Shown: positions 36,357 to 51,885 of the stretch, one piece after another
Layout: each line of letters begins with the position of its first letter
How positions within the stretch are numbered: the stretch's first letter is position 1
Assembly (NCBI RefSeq): GCF_025698545.1
Contig: NC_068570.1
Coordinates: 124,001 to 188,000 of the forward strand
Source of the DNA: Gossypium raimondii
Lineage: Eukaryota; Streptophyta; Magnoliopsida; Malvales; Malvaceae
DNA: 64,000 nt
Direction: 5' to 3'
The notes under the pieces: model-generated
The model's database searches: none
What the model was told of the DNA's origin: nothing
Seen by the model: the letters and a program-made list of their open reading frames with translations, nothing else
Translations under genes and position numbers: made by a program

Positions 36357-38959
36357 TTAATTGAAACTAATGGAGTATTTCTCCTGTTTATTTGGGAAAA
36401 ACAACCCCCAATGTTTCTCAAATGCCGGTTCTTTTTCATTCTCATCAAACATCGCAAACAGGTAAGCTACTATAGCTTTTTCGGGTTTCTTCGGAGTCCC
36501 CTTACCCTGGTTCACATGTTGAACCAATTTCGTGTTGTAAGTCATTGCGTTATCGACACTCGTGGCCTGTCCACCGTCTGATGGCCAACCAGTTTCCGAA
36601 ACAACAATGTCCAGTGATCCCCCACCGGCTTTCTCCAGGGCAGAGTAAAAGGTGTCCAGCATCGCGTCGAAAAGGTACTGGTACTGCAACGAACCATCCT
36701 GCACAACAGCAGACGGTGCCGTAAAGAGAGCATAGTCAAGAGGAACATGTTCGGGGTCTCCGATGTGGCTAAAGTAGGGATACGTGTTAACAAGCAATGG
36801 AGCTTGATTGTCCCTCAAGAAAGTTATGACTTGGCCAAGAAGTTTCTGATATTCAGGATCTAAACTGCCCTTCGATGGAGGGAAGAAAGATGATTTATCA
36901 ATAGCATCGAAAAACGTAGCGGTGGAAACTTTGATCTGATCCCCTAGGCCTGCATTAACTATTGCGGTACGAATGTTCTGCATTGCCGGAAAAAGGGATT
37001 GAGCAAATGAATCTGTAGGCTTTACTTCATTCCCGACAGCGATGTATCGGAAATTAACAGTGTTGTATTTCTTGATGTTGTCTTCAACCCATTGATCAGC
37101 ATTGGCTTGACTCGCAGCAACGGATTCAAGGTTTGCACTCGGAAGATCTAACAGCAGCTCAATGTTGGTACCGCCGAGGGCTTGCAGAGCATCTGGGTTC
37201 GGATCATAGAGCCGCATTCGTTTGATGCCCTTTTGTTTGAAAAGGTCGATAACTTCTGCTGCTGGTGGCAAGTTATTTGCCCTCATTCCATAACAAACAC
37301 CAACTTCAGCACCTGCATCACATTAATTCCACAATGCCTTAATTTTAAAATCGTCTTACCCTTTAAATGGCTTCTGGTTTAGGGTTTTTATTTATTTATT
37401 TAAGGATCCAAACCAAGACTGTTTTTAAATGAACACTTCAACTCAAACTTGTGGTTCAGTCGACTTATAGTTTAGGGTTAGGAGTTTAATTTGATAATGG
37501 TAAATTTTTAATTCTAATCCCTCCAATATGATCTCATTTGAGATTTAAATTTTATATTTTAATTTGACATAATTTGATTATCTACTTTTATGATAACATT
37601 AATTAGCCTAAATGGTTATCATCCTCAACTATTTCGAGGTAGATTTTTGTGTTAAAATGTGTTTTTAAAAACAATTATATATACGCATATAAAATAATAG
37701 TCAAACTATAGTTTTAACTATATTCATATTTTGGATTTAATATTTATATTTTAAATTGAAATAATTTGGGCATCTACTTTTACGATGACATTAGCTAGTC
37801 CAAATTAAGAACATCTTTAATTGTTCTAGTTAAAATGCTAACATGAGTTTTTATTTAAAAAAGTACTTTTCTAACACAAAAAATCTTTTTAGAACGAAAG
37901 TTGAATAAGTATTTTTAAGGAAAAAAATCGACTGATCATGTTAATTGAAATAATTAAGGGTGACAGTTGTTTGGACCAACTAATGATATTATAAGAATAC
38001 AAGAATTAAATTATATCAAATTAAAATATCGATACTAAATCCAAAATTTAAATATAGTAGTGAGACCATAATCATAATTTTATTTAAACAATTTCTACCT
38101 AACCTAATCATTTGTCATTTAATTTAATAAAAGTTGGATTTTGTTTTAAAAAAATTCAAATGAACTACCAATTAGACCTAAATTTTTAGATTTGAATAAT
38201 AGAGAAACTAAATTCTAAAAATAAAAATACAAAAACTAAACTTCAAAGTTACAAAGAATACAAATATTTCAAACATATTTTAATCCTAAATTTTTACTCA
38301 ATTATTTGATAACAAACCAAATGCAAAGGATTGGCGAACCATGCTAATTTTTTAAAAAATTATAGCTCTTTATATATATATATATATATGATGTATGATA
38401 TATAACTTGATTTATTGAAATAATATAGATTTATAAGAAAGGATTGTATGAAAATGTGATTCTACGTTATACTTATCTCTATCTAATAGGAGAATGACAA
38501 ATCAGATTTTTACTCCTCATTTTTAGCATTTTTAGTTGGATTTGATTTTTTTTAGGAGGAAAAAACTGAGAATCAGGAAGAAAAATCTGATTTGTCATCA
38601 TCGGCCTATTGAAAAAGAATAAAAATGACATAAAATCACAATTTTATACAATATCTTCTCATAAATTTATACCTACAAACCGCATAATAATTACAAACAA
38701 GTATTAGTAAGTAATGGACATATGAAAAATGTTGGAGATGCTTTGTACCTAAAGGAATTATTAAATGATAAAATTGAATTTTGCCTCCTCAAAAGAAAAA
38801 TATTTTCTGGCTTTGGGTCTGTATATAGAAACATATAATTCATAAAGAAACACAAAAGATAGTGTAAAGAATGAAAGAGAGACCTGTGGTTTTGAAGATA
38901 GCCAATAGCAACCCCGAAAGCAGAAGAAGCATAGTTGAATGCATGATGGCATTGGCCAT
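36357..38959 (-). CDS. GH17 endo-beta-1,3-glucanase copy C (PR-2 type)
   Basis: Exons 38959-38884 and 37312-36357, both ends GT-AG, 343 aa. The signal peptide is followed by [10 protein letters not shown]. The catalytic motifs [10 protein letters not shown] and [11 protein letters not shown] are intact, and the C-terminus is KYSISFN without extra domains. It differs from copy B by a [11 protein letters not shown] insertion-type change and many substitutions, and shares [10 protein letters not shown] and [13 protein letters not shown] with copy D, so C and D form one pair and A and B another. The intron is long (1571 bp) and carries a near-palindromic element (about 38425-38675) and AT-rich repeats. 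TATAAAA at 39026-39032 (minus). Confidence 0.92.
38425..38675. mobile_element. Palindromic MITE in the intron of glucanase copy C
   Basis: The arms mirror each other around about 38555: left GATTTATAAGAAAGGATTGT ... ATGACAAATCAGATTTTT; reverse complement of right AAATTTATGAGAAGATATTG ... ATGACAAATCAGATTTTT. A (TA)n run precedes it at about 38370-38389. Confidence 0.65.
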
Positions 38960-39450
38960 TGGCTAATAAAAGATTTTACTATTGTGGAAGTGCTGTGATG
39001 CCTCTAACACCAATTCTCAGCACCCTTTTATACAGAAATTACAGCTCAGGATTGTCTGCGTTGGCAGGTCCTTCGTTTACTAGCGCGCTGCCCCTTCCTT
39101 TACTTCATAGAAAAGTCTTGAGTCCTTCATGACGCATGGAAAAATTGAGTCTCATTATCTCATTTTCGTAACTACACTTATTAGACTCTTCCAATTACAT
39201 GGTTTCTTTTCGGCCACTCATCGAGCCATGTTTGAATCCAAGACTTTTTTAAAAATGTTAGAAAACTGGCTTCGACGACCCATTAAATGTGAATGGACCG
39301 AAAACCTCAAGTTTAATAAAACCAAAATTTCTACCTCCAAAAAATAAAACCATAACCTTTTTTTCCGGATTTTAGGTTTGTAAATAGTGTACGATTCAAT
39401 TAATTTATTAAATTCAACTTGCTCTAAAAAATATTATGATGACTTGTGTA

Positions 39451-39818
39451 TAGAGGTGCTAGACTGCCCGGCCCGACGGCCCGCTCGAAATATGAGAGGG
39501 TTCGGGTAAAAATATAGGCCTGAAATATGGGTTTGGGCAAAAAAACGAGACACCACTTTTTTTACTCGGGCCCGGCCTGGCCGTGCCCGAATATAATAAA
39601 TATATTTTTTAAAATTTAAAATGCTTTTTTTAATTTTTTATTTTTAAAATAAATTTTTGGTGTTTATTAAAAAATAGGTCGGGCCGGACTGGACCGGACT
39701 CGGACTTAAAACTTTTTTTCGGGCCGGACCTGGACAAAATTTTAGGCCCATATTTGGGTCAGACCTAGGCCTAAGATGCAGGCCAAAAAAATTTAGGCCC
39801 GGCCCATAAGCACCTCTA
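39451..39818. mobile_element. GGGCCGGGCC-type MITE, Mutator-like target duplication
   Basis: Terminal inverted repeats TAGAGGTGCT (39451-39460) and AGCACCTCTA (39809-39818). Both subterminal regions carry GGCCCGGCCC/GGGCCGGGCC motifs. The flanks ACTTGTGTA and ACTTGTATA fit a 9-bp target duplication with one mismatch, as in Mutator-like elements. The element is strikingly GC-rich against its surroundings and has no coding potential. Confidence 0.75.
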
Positions 39819-40089
39819 CTTGTATAATCTTAATTTTTCATGTAACCGAATTAATACTTCACTCATTTGTTTCACGATTATGCCTACAAAAAGCACCTCA
39901 TATAGTTTAACAGTAGTGTGAAAGACTTGTTCCCATGACCAATTTCAGTACAAAGCCAATATAGAATTCATGGCTTTTTTCTAGGAACATGGGACATAGC
40001 CTAGTTTGGTATAAAAGCTTGTTCTAACGATTCTTTGATGCAACCAATCCATCCTCGGTATTAGTAGACAACTGCATCTGTTAAAGAAT

Positions 40090-41292
40090 ACATACTTGAT
40101 TTGGTCTTCTTTGAGGAAGATTAGTCATATTCTTGAGTCAGGAATAAGAGGGGTTATTAACGATGACAGTTCTGTGAAATGTTGGAGTGACAATTGATTG
40201 GGAAGAAACCCTCTCCGCTAGCTAGTACAAGGCCCTCTAACATTTTTGAAGGAGTTCGGTCTCTTGAACAAGTTCGCAATAGTTGGTCTTTTAGTGAGCA
40301 TCATTCAATTTCTTACCAACTTCCAAAATATGTGATTGATGTGTTCTTAAGCATCCTTGTATCGTCTTCTAGCCTGGCTAGGATTTTGTTTGCTGGGGTC
40401 CTTCGAAATCTAGATCCTTTACCCTGTCAAGTACCTACTCCTTCATCCTAGCAGGCAATGCTCCCTCTCTTGGCACCCCCTCTTCTAGCAATTTAAATCT
40501 CTAGAATTTGATAGGGAAAGCTCACCTTCCTCCAACATTAAATTTTTTTCCTCTGGAAATGTGGGTGGAAAGCTCTTCCCACCTAAACCTTTATGATCGT
40601 CGTGGTATGAACTTAATAGATCTTTGTCCTTTTTGCTCTAATGAATAAGAATCAATTATCCATCTGTTTCGGGAATGTATATTGTCCAGGAATTGTAGAA
40701 TTCTATTTATTTTCATTGTTGGTTTAGGTCTCCTCAACCGAGTAATTGGGAAGAATGGATTCAAGGTAATGTCACCTCAAAAAAGTGAGTCCAACATCCT
40801 TCAATTCCTTGGTTCATTGTTTTTCCTTTCGCCTTATGAGAAATTTGGCTGTGTCGTGATCCTTTAGTCTTTTCAAATAATTTCAATCTTCCTGACATTG
40901 TTCCAGTTGCATGGTCAAATTGAATTCCGATGGTTATCTGAATAAAGTAAGATGATTATCCACATCGTTAGGGTCATTGGGTGATTGGCTCTTTTTGTCA
41001 CATCCCTAATGTAATTAGTGTAAAAGTTAAACTTTGAGTACTCAGAGATGACCTAGTATTACCTCAAGACCTTAATATAGAAACCGTGAGATTGAAGTTC
41101 ATGCTACGTCTATAATTCATTTTATGAAAGCCTCTTCAAATTCTAACTTACTATTATCTTCAAATTTTTCACAAAAAGAACAAATGTGCATATACTTTAG
41201 CCCATAATATGGGAAGTAGCTACCAACATGTCATGTATTGAACTTTAAACTAGTAGTTCAATAAAATTTGTTCCTTTCCTACCAAAAAGAAA
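40090..41292 (+). pseudogene. LINE retrotransposon 3' fragment (RT zinc-binding and RNase H remnants)
   Basis: Decayed plus-strand remnant. Around 40100-40210 the translation resembles the LINE stretch before the zinc-binding region (KISHILESGIRG ... KCWSDN). At about 40545-40690 FLWKCGWKALPT, then after a frameshift NLYDRRGMNLIDLCPFCSNE and ESIIHLFRECILSR match the zf-RVT pattern C-x2-C ... H-x4-C. At about 40913 VKLNSDGY is the usual start of the LINE RNase H domain. Stops and frameshifts make it non-functional. The right end (CCTTTCCTACCAAAAAGAAA) looks like a plant LINE 3' terminus. The left limit is uncertain. Confidence 0.75.
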
Positions 41293-41490
41293 TCTTTTAT
41301 AAAACATCACTCGTAAACATAATAGCGGAAACCGTTTTATTTCGCTTGAAAAAAAATCGCAAAAGGCAACCAATTTTATAAAATTACAATGTACAGATTA
41401 CATTTATTTGCCTCTAGGCTGTCTTCTTTAGAGGCGATGACAATGGTTTACAAATCAATACCCGGGACTGAGAGAAATTGCTGTACCGGT

Positions 41491-42527
41491 TTAATGGAAA
41501 CTAATTGAGTATTTCTCCTGTTTATTTGGGAAAAAGAACCCCCAATGTTTCTCATATGCCGGTTCTTTTTCATTCTCATCGAACATGGCAAACAGGTAAG
41601 CTTCTATTGCTTTTCCGGGTTTCTTCGGAGTCCCCTGGCCTTGATTCAATGTTGAACCAATTTCCTGTTATAAGTCATTGCATTATCGACACTCGTGGTG
41701 TCTCCACCATCCGATGGCCAACCGGTTTCCGACACAACAATGTCCAACGATCCCCCACCGGCCTTCTCTAAGGCGGAGTAAAACGAGTCCAGCATCGCGT
41801 CGAAAAGGTTCTGGTACTGCAACGAACCATCGGTCACTACGACAGACGGAGCTGTAAAGAGAGCATAGTCAAGAGGAACATGTTCGGGGTCTCCAATGTG
41901 GCTAAAGTAGGGATATGTGTTAACAAGTAATGGAGCTTGACTGTCCCTCAAGAAAGTTATGACTTGACCAAGAAGTTGCTGATATTCAGGATGTAAATTG
42001 CCGTTGGATGGAGGGTAAGACTCTTGAAGAGCAGCAAAAAAGGTAGCTGTAGAAACTTTGATCTGGTGCCCTAGGCCAGCTCCGGAAATTGCATTATGAA
42101 TATTTTGCATAGCCGGAAAAAGGAACTGAGCAAACGAATCCGAAGGCTTTACTTCATTTCCGACAGCGATGTATCGAAAACTAACTGTGCTGTATTTCTT
42201 GATGTTGTCTTGAACCCATTGATTAGCATTGGCTTGACTAGCAGCAACGTACTCAAGGCTCGGATTTGGAACATCTAACAGCAGCTTGATGTTGGTACCT
42301 CCAAGGGCTTGCAGAGCAGCGTGATTGGGAGCGTAGAGCCGCATTCGTTGGATGCCTTTTTGTTGGAAAAGGGCGATAACTTCAGCTTCGGGTGGCAAGT
42401 TTTTTGCCATCATTCCATAACAAACACCCACTTCGGCACCTGTGATTTTGAAGGTAGCCATTAGCAACCCGAAAAGCAGAAGCATAGTTGAATGTATGAT
42501 GGTGCAACAAGATTTGGCATTCGCCAT
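41491..42527 (-). CDS. GH17 beta-1,3-glucanase copy D: intronless, frameshifted near the C-terminus
   Basis: Starts [15 protein letters not shown]. The signal peptide runs directly into [10 protein letters not shown] with no intron, although copies A, B and C all have one there. [10 protein letters not shown] and [11 protein letters not shown] are intact. A single missing base after KLVQH (CATTGA against CATGTGA in copy C) creates a stop at 41646, so the frame encodes 293 aa. The lost tail ([14 protein letters not shown] ... KYSISFH, to 41491) is fully readable one frame over. The C-terminal strand and helix of the TIM barrel would be missing, so it is probably inactive; a sequence error cannot be excluded. 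The promoter matches the other copies (TATAAAA at 42611-42617, minus), so this is not a randomly inserted retrogene. Confidence 0.8.
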
Positions 42528-44530
42528 TGCTATACTTTCAAGGCCAATAAAAAAATTTACTAGAACTTTAGAAGTGCTTTGATGCCTCCAACACCAATTC
42601 TTAGCAACCTTTTTATACAGAAATACAACGCAGGATTGTTTGATTTGGCAGTTCTCTATTACTGGTTTGAAAATTTTGGTATGGAAGCATTCAATGCTAA
42701 TTTGGCAACGTGTTTACTGGGTTTTTTTTAGTGTCTTTCTCCTTCCGATATACTTTAGAGAAAAAGTCTTCCTATATTTGAAAAAGTCTTTCTCCTTCAT
42801 GTCCCATTCAACTGGTTTTCTAGTTTCATTTAACAATATTATAGACAGTCAATTATGCTAATAGTATTATTTATTTATGATACAGTAGATTCATAAATTC
42901 ACTATACATAAAAGATTATTCTTCGAGCTAAATATTTATCTTAATGGATATTATACTCAACATGTATATATGTTTAACAAAAACCCGAAATCGACGCAGA
43001 GAAAAAGTTGAATTATGAGTCTCATAATGCACGGTATCTGTCATGTTCGTAACTTGACTCGGTTACGTTGGTCCATGTTTGAATGGAATCATATATATAT
43101 ATATATATTAGAAAATAGTGGTTGTATGTAGTGCATCTAATCAGTCCATGGCCTCGACGACTCATTAAATGCGTAGGGACGGAAATATTCCAAGTTCCAT
43201 AAAAATTAGCGTAAGATAAAATCAATATGTGCTGTGCAATTTTCTATATATATAACAGTGGACAACTACCTGATTTAGCAGCCATCCCTTAATGTGGCTC
43301 CCATGAAACAGCACATTATAGTACTATTAAATTATAAGCCTCTCCTTTGAGTGATAAATAGGAAAAAAAAAATAGAATATAGTTTATAGTCTATAGTTGT
43401 TGATGGAATCCGTTTTCTTATTCAAAATTTTTTTAATAAACAGTTGATTTAGACTTCAAACATGGAGGTATTGTATTTGATGTGTCTATACTTGGTTTTT
43501 GCTCTAAAGTTTTATCTCTCGACTCTGATGAGAGCCTAAAAGGGTTTTTGGAATTTATCGGAAGTGCTTAGGGTCTACCATTCGCCAAGTGGTAGTGTTC
43601 TTAAAGGGATTCAGTTTAAATCCCACCAAGGCCACCATGAACCCCTTTGGACTCTCTTCAGAGTCAAAAGACAAAATCTCAATATTAAAATCAAGCATAG
43701 TAATTCTGGGTACAATACAACCATTGTTCAAAGTTCAGATTAACTACTTCAAGAACAACACTTCAAAGACTTCTCCCAATAAGAGAGCCGATTCCTCCTT
43801 AACAATAGTATTACATTGAGAATTAAGTTTATTTTGATTTCTTTGCTTATAATTTTTTATATTAGTTTGTAACTAATATTAAATTATTTAATTTTTACTC
43901 TTTGCAAAGGATATTAACAAATTTTGAAAAGATGTAAAACGTACATAGAGTATACCTTAATTGCTTTTATGAACCTTATGAATAATTAATGTGATAGTTC
44001 TAATCAAATAAACATAAATACGAACCCAAACCTAATTCATTTACTCTTTGATCACTAAACTATAAGAAGATTTACGTTTTGATCCTTTAACTTTAAAAAA
44101 TATAAAATAATCACTGAACTTACAAAATATAAAAAGATTAATTATTAAACTCGCACTAATAAAGACATTAACAAATTGAAAGAGGAAGAACCGCACCTTA
44201 ATTATCTAACACACGGGAGAAGGGAAAGGTAATAAGAGAATGATAATGGAAATTCCGAAAGACACGTTCTAACTTCTAATTAAAACCCAAAAATCTTAAA
44301 ATGGCGCGCCCTTACCGTTTTTCACCCAACAAACTCCCTTTCCGTTTTAAACTTTAAACGAACCCACACCCTCCACTTTCCTCGTGTATCACACGACAGC
44401 CAAAATACAAACAGACACAATCCCTTCAAAAATATATATCCATCCATCCCGCTCTATAATTATTACCATTTTCCCTTCCCATTCCCTTCCCCTCCACATA
44501 TCCCCTTCCATTCCTCTCCCAATCCAAACC
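42528..44530. other. Intergenic between glucanase D and beta-tubulin
   Basis: Divergent 5' flanks. The first 250 bp resemble the other glucanase promoters. A short (AT)n run lies at 43091-43108. A CT/CC-rich leader precedes the tubulin start (44460-44530). Nothing else supportable. Confidence 0.6.
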
Positions 44531-47445
<2,915 letters not shown>

Positions 47446-50040
47446 AATATTTGGGCAATTATTATTACATATTTGCGACTTTTACATGCTTATGTAATAC
47501 TGTGTGGCTATTGGTGTGTTTTTGTTTAACTCTGTATTTCCCAGGTTCAGGATTATGCTGTTTGCTCTTTCCAGACTATATTCAACATAAGTATTATCGG
47601 TTTTACTTAATAACCTCTGCTAATAAGGTCTTCCATGATTAAAGACATTGTTGTTTAACTAAGTTTAAAATATATTAATTCTATATTTTCATCATTTTGT
47701 TTATAAAATGTTAAGAAGTTGTACTTAAGTATAGGAATGATAGAAGATTTTCATCTTTTAAACTAAAAGCAACGATAATTTCGATTTTACTAACGACTGT
47801 AATTTTTCAATTCTAACTAGTATTTTAATATAATAATCTAATTAGATGCATTAAAATAAAATATTAAATGCTAATCTAATGATAATTTGAATGTGGATAA
47901 CTATCATATTTAATTGACAAATTTTTTCTTAAAATTAATGTTTTGCGGCAACTCAAAAAGTGTGTTTAAAACTTATAAGGAAATAAAGCAGGCAGGGAAC
48001 GGGATGAATAAAATAAAAGTAGAAACAAAAAGGTATATGCATCAGAGTCATGGAAGTATGAGGTGCAGACATCGCTCGCAGTTAATGGGCGAGCTTCTCA
48101 TACCTAGAATGTTCCCCTCTCCATAGAATCAAAATATTACTATCTCATTGTGCTCTGTCTCAAAGTTTATATATTACAAGAAAAGGGGTTCCCTACGCTT
48201 GCTGGAAACTTAACCAAAACACAAAAACCTTGAATCCCATTGGGATTCTTATTTCGACTGATAAGCTTTATCCTTTCCTTCATTCACGCTCTTTAAAAAC
48301 CCAATTAGAGAGTTTAGAGGTTCTACGCTACTCCTACTCCAATGCCCATACAATTATTATTATAGTATATCTTTTTAAGAAGATATTTATATGTTAAACC
48401 TTCAATTAATATACTTTTTTTTGTTTCTGGAAGTTGCATCCGGAGTCATAATTGTAATTACAATCATAATTGATCATTATAAAACACGGTCAAATTAATA
48501 ATCGGAATATATTTAAATATGCTGTCAATTGATTAAATTTTAGCTCTAAGAGAATGTGGATTCGAGCGTGCTAAAATGCGTTTATCCTCTTATTTAGGAA
48601 AATTAAAGAGAATATATCCAAACATATATTAGGACTACAATAAAGGGTTCTGTCTCTAACTCTAAATAGAGTTCGATAGGTTCACAAAATAAGAGCGTCT
48701 TGTCGGGTGCTTGATAAGGAAGATCATGCACATTCATGTTCTATAACATATACGACATTTATAAATAACTACATTTGAGCTAGCAATTATTATAATTTTT
48801 TTTTCATCTCTTTTATTTTGTATTGTTTAATATCTTTTTTATGTAAATACATGTTAGATATTTATTCATCATATTAACTTTGAGATTTTTTTTCATTAAA
48901 ACTTGCTTAATGGAAAATGATTAATATATAACCGAATTAGATATAAATTTAAAATTTTTAAGTTTTAATTGAAGTCAAATATAAATTTTTATGACCCCAC
49001 TTTTCATTTAATGTATAATAAAAATTTTAAAATATGGAGCAGGACGAGGCAAGCATATTCCAAAAACTGCTCCAATATTTGCCTTTCAAACAAAAATAAT
49101 TGCCCCATCCCACCTCGATTATTCAAGAAGAAAAAAGAAAAACCTTCCCATTCGAAGTGAATCGATTAAACATTTAGTAGGTGGTTCAAATTTTAACATC
49201 CTTAAATTTTAAACGAATTTACCAAAAAATTAAATGTATGTGTTATTATCTAAATTGGGATATCATATAAGGTCTTATATTATAAATTAGATTGTATTTT
49301 ACTCCATTATTTTAAAAATAAGTAAATTAATCTCTGTACCCTAACTTAAAAAGAAAATTGGTCTTTTTTGTTAAAAATTTCATCAATTTCTATTGTTGAA
49401 AACTTAGATGATTGATTGAATAATCAGATAGTTACGCATAACATTCTACATGCACCTCGAAATGATGTATAAAGATGAATTTTATTTGAGATGCATAAGA
49501 AAATTACTTGGAAGTGGGGAGTAGTCTTTCTTATCGTGCATTGCAGCCAACAGGCACACAGTAAAAATGAATTCCATATAAGTGGTTCCTAGTTGCCAAC
49601 CATCCATTTTGTTTTACTACTTAAAGCATAGGTGGAGGACCATCAAACTGTCTCAAAGTCAGCAACCTTGTGCTTGTTGGGTGTCAAGAACCCACTTCCA
49701 TCCTCACAATTTTGGTTTTTGAAAATTTTAAAGGATCAAAACCAGGATTAGACCAAATTTCTCAAGTTCCAATCACCCAAGAAACTCTCGCGGTTAACCA
49801 TGGCGTGTGCTGTAGATTTTTTATAGCAAATCTTAGGTTCCTTGAATCTCACTTTAGATTCTTTCACACCCAAAAACCAAAGCAAAATCTTCTATTGAAT
49901 CAATCATTCAAAGATACTGAAAAAGCATTTATTATAAACATTTAATACCAAATCAAATATATTCTCAATCTCCCTCTAATTTACAATTTTCCATTCTGTA
50001 AATAAAAACAGAGAGCAAAAAAGGATAAAAATAACAAAAG
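47446..50040. other. Intergenic after beta-tubulin
   Basis: Tubulin 3' UTR, then AT-rich DNA. A compact nested hairpin lies at 48056-48103. No supportable gene. Confidence 0.6.
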
Positions 50041-51150
50041 TCACGTTAAAGGGCACCCAGCTTTGTAAATGGCATTGTAATTCTTTGCTCTGCAAATTTG
50101 CCTCCTTTTAAACCTTGCTTCTGCTGCTGCTCTGCCCCTTGTTACCGGGTCTAGATCGATGAATGCTTCCTCTGCGGCAACGTTGAGATCTGGGATACCG
50201 TTTGATGATGGCAACATTGAGATCATTTCAACCATCCGATCCATCATCAACGTTTGGTGATGAACCCTGCTGGGAATTCCTTGCTGTTGATAATGATGGT
50301 ATTGACCAATACTAACTTGGGCTGATTGTACCCCAAGATCCAACCTTTTATTTGTTACTGGTGTGAGAAGACTCTGATTTAACTGTTGAAACCAAGAGGA
50401 AAATATTTAAAAAATGTGATAAACTTGAAAAACAATACCACCCCACTTTATAAAAAAAGCAAACAGAAATAAATTTAAAACCTTTTGTTTCTTCGATTTC
50501 AATTCCAAATTCTCAGCTATTTGTTGATCAAGCAATTGCCTCTTAATCTCAATATCCTGTTTGAATTCACAGTAATCAAAGATTTTAGTGAAATATTCAA
50601 GAAAATGACAACTTATTAATGTAACTCACCTTTTTAAGCAATTCATTGCGATGGGTAAAATCCTCCACCATCTCTAAAATTTGTTCTTTTTTCTGCTTTA
50701 TTAACAAGGAAAAAGAAAACCCAGAATGGACATGGATCAGTGAACAGAGTACACGTGTAAAGACAATGAACTCGAAAAAAGAAAGAAAATTTATTCAAAG
50801 TGGTGATAACCCAAAACGAAGATAATACGACGTACCCTTTTGAGAGTGTTAACCGAAGTTTTCTTCTTGGGAGGCTGAGGCTGAGGCTTCTCATCTGGTT
50901 CACTGGGACAAAAGGATAGAGGGGTGTCAGGGCTAGAGGATAAGACCTTTTCGGTGGGTCCCACGATGGCGGAAGAAGAAAGCGGCTGTTGCGACGGCGG
51001 CGGAGAAGATGTGGAAACGGATCTCTTCCTCCGGCAGCCCCAAGTACAAGAAAAGCGAGGAGGGCGTAATATGAGACGGGGAAGCTCCAACATGATATTG
51101 GCAACCTCAATATCTTCCATGGTGAATTGACTGTCAAAGCTCTGTTTCAT
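50041..51150 (-). CDS. Plant coiled-coil protein with C-terminal IPDLNV motif, paralogue 1
   Basis: Unnamed family; function unknown. Four exons: 51150-50836, 50692-50630, 50556-50482, 50382-50041, 264 aa. The N-terminal block MEDIEVANIMLELPRL ... RPPRFSCTWGCRRKRS is identical or nearly so in all three paralogues. Next come a Ser/Pro-rich stretch with SSPDTPLSFCPSE, a basic PPKKK segment, and a charged coiled coil across exons 2-3 (KKEQILEMVEDFTHRNELLK, DIEIKRQLLDQQIAENLELK). A Gln/His/Met-rich region leads to IPDLNVAAEEAFIDLD and a basic end RFKRRQICRAKN ... YKAGCPLT. DLNV resembles an EAR-type repression motif and the basic stretches could be nuclear signals, so a transcription-related role is possible; this is inference. 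Telo-box upstream at 51356-51364. Confidence 0.85.
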
Positions 51151-51885
51151 TTTTAACCCCAAAATTCCTCAATTTTCCTCTGATGCTTAAAAGACAAGAA
51201 AAGGGACTGAATTGAAAAACAGAGAGCAAAAGATAGAGGGAGAGATTGAGTTGGTTGGAAAGAGAGCCTGGCTCTCCCTCAGCATATAAAGGAACCCATG
51301 GCGAGAGCAATGGGTTATTGACACGTTTCAGACAATGAAGAGGATTAGAATGATTTTAGGGTTTATGGATTTATATGATGGGTTTGTACGCGCGAGTTTA
51401 ATATGGGTTTTTAGTTCCTATAATTAGTTTAGTTAAAGGAGTATTAGGAGAGTTAAGTTTAGAAACTAGTCCACGCCCTTTCCATGTGCGTGATTGTGAA
51501 ACGCCCACACCTGCAGTTATTGGTACGTTTGGGGACTGGGTGGTACAAGCATCTCGCCTAATTACATTCTTGTCAAATTGCTACTTCAAGAAGAACATAC
51601 TATCCATATTTTATGTCATAAATTGAGCAGGTGCAAGTTTTTTAGCCAAATAAAGACGCCCTAAAACCAAAGCTAAATACTTGCTCACCAAGTAAACCAG
51701 AATCAATCATTCAAAGATACTCAAAAAGCATTTATTAAGAATATCAATACCAAATCAAATAATTTCTCTTCTCCATATCACTTTCCTTCTAATTTATAAT
51801 TTTCCATACACCCTACGTTAATGCCGCCGTAAAAAAAGAGGATAAAAATCCGACACAAAACTCATGTTAAAGGGCACCCAGCTTT
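51151..51885. promoter_or_regulatory. Promoter region of IPDLNV paralogue 1
   Basis: Lies between the start of paralogue 1 and the end of paralogue 2. On the minus strand it carries a TTTATATGCTGAG TATA-type segment (about 51285), a telo-box AAACCCTAA (51356-51364), an ACGTGTCAATAACCC element and a GGACTAGTTTCTAA block. All are also found, inverted in the window, before paralogue 3. Confidence 0.6.

Larger units (their letters stand above)
38960..41490. other. Intergenic between glucanase copies C and D
   Basis: Contains the copy C promoter, a GC-rich MITE (39451-39818) and a dead LINE fragment (about 40090-41292). The remaining pieces show nothing gene-like. Confidence 0.65.

Noticed and set aside
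38371-38389. (TA)n run as a promoter
   Set aside because: It lies inside the intron of glucanase copy C next to a MITE; simple repeat only.
43589-43819. 76-residue open frame between glucanase D and tubulin
   Set aside because: No domain, no promoter signal and no codon character; likely chance.
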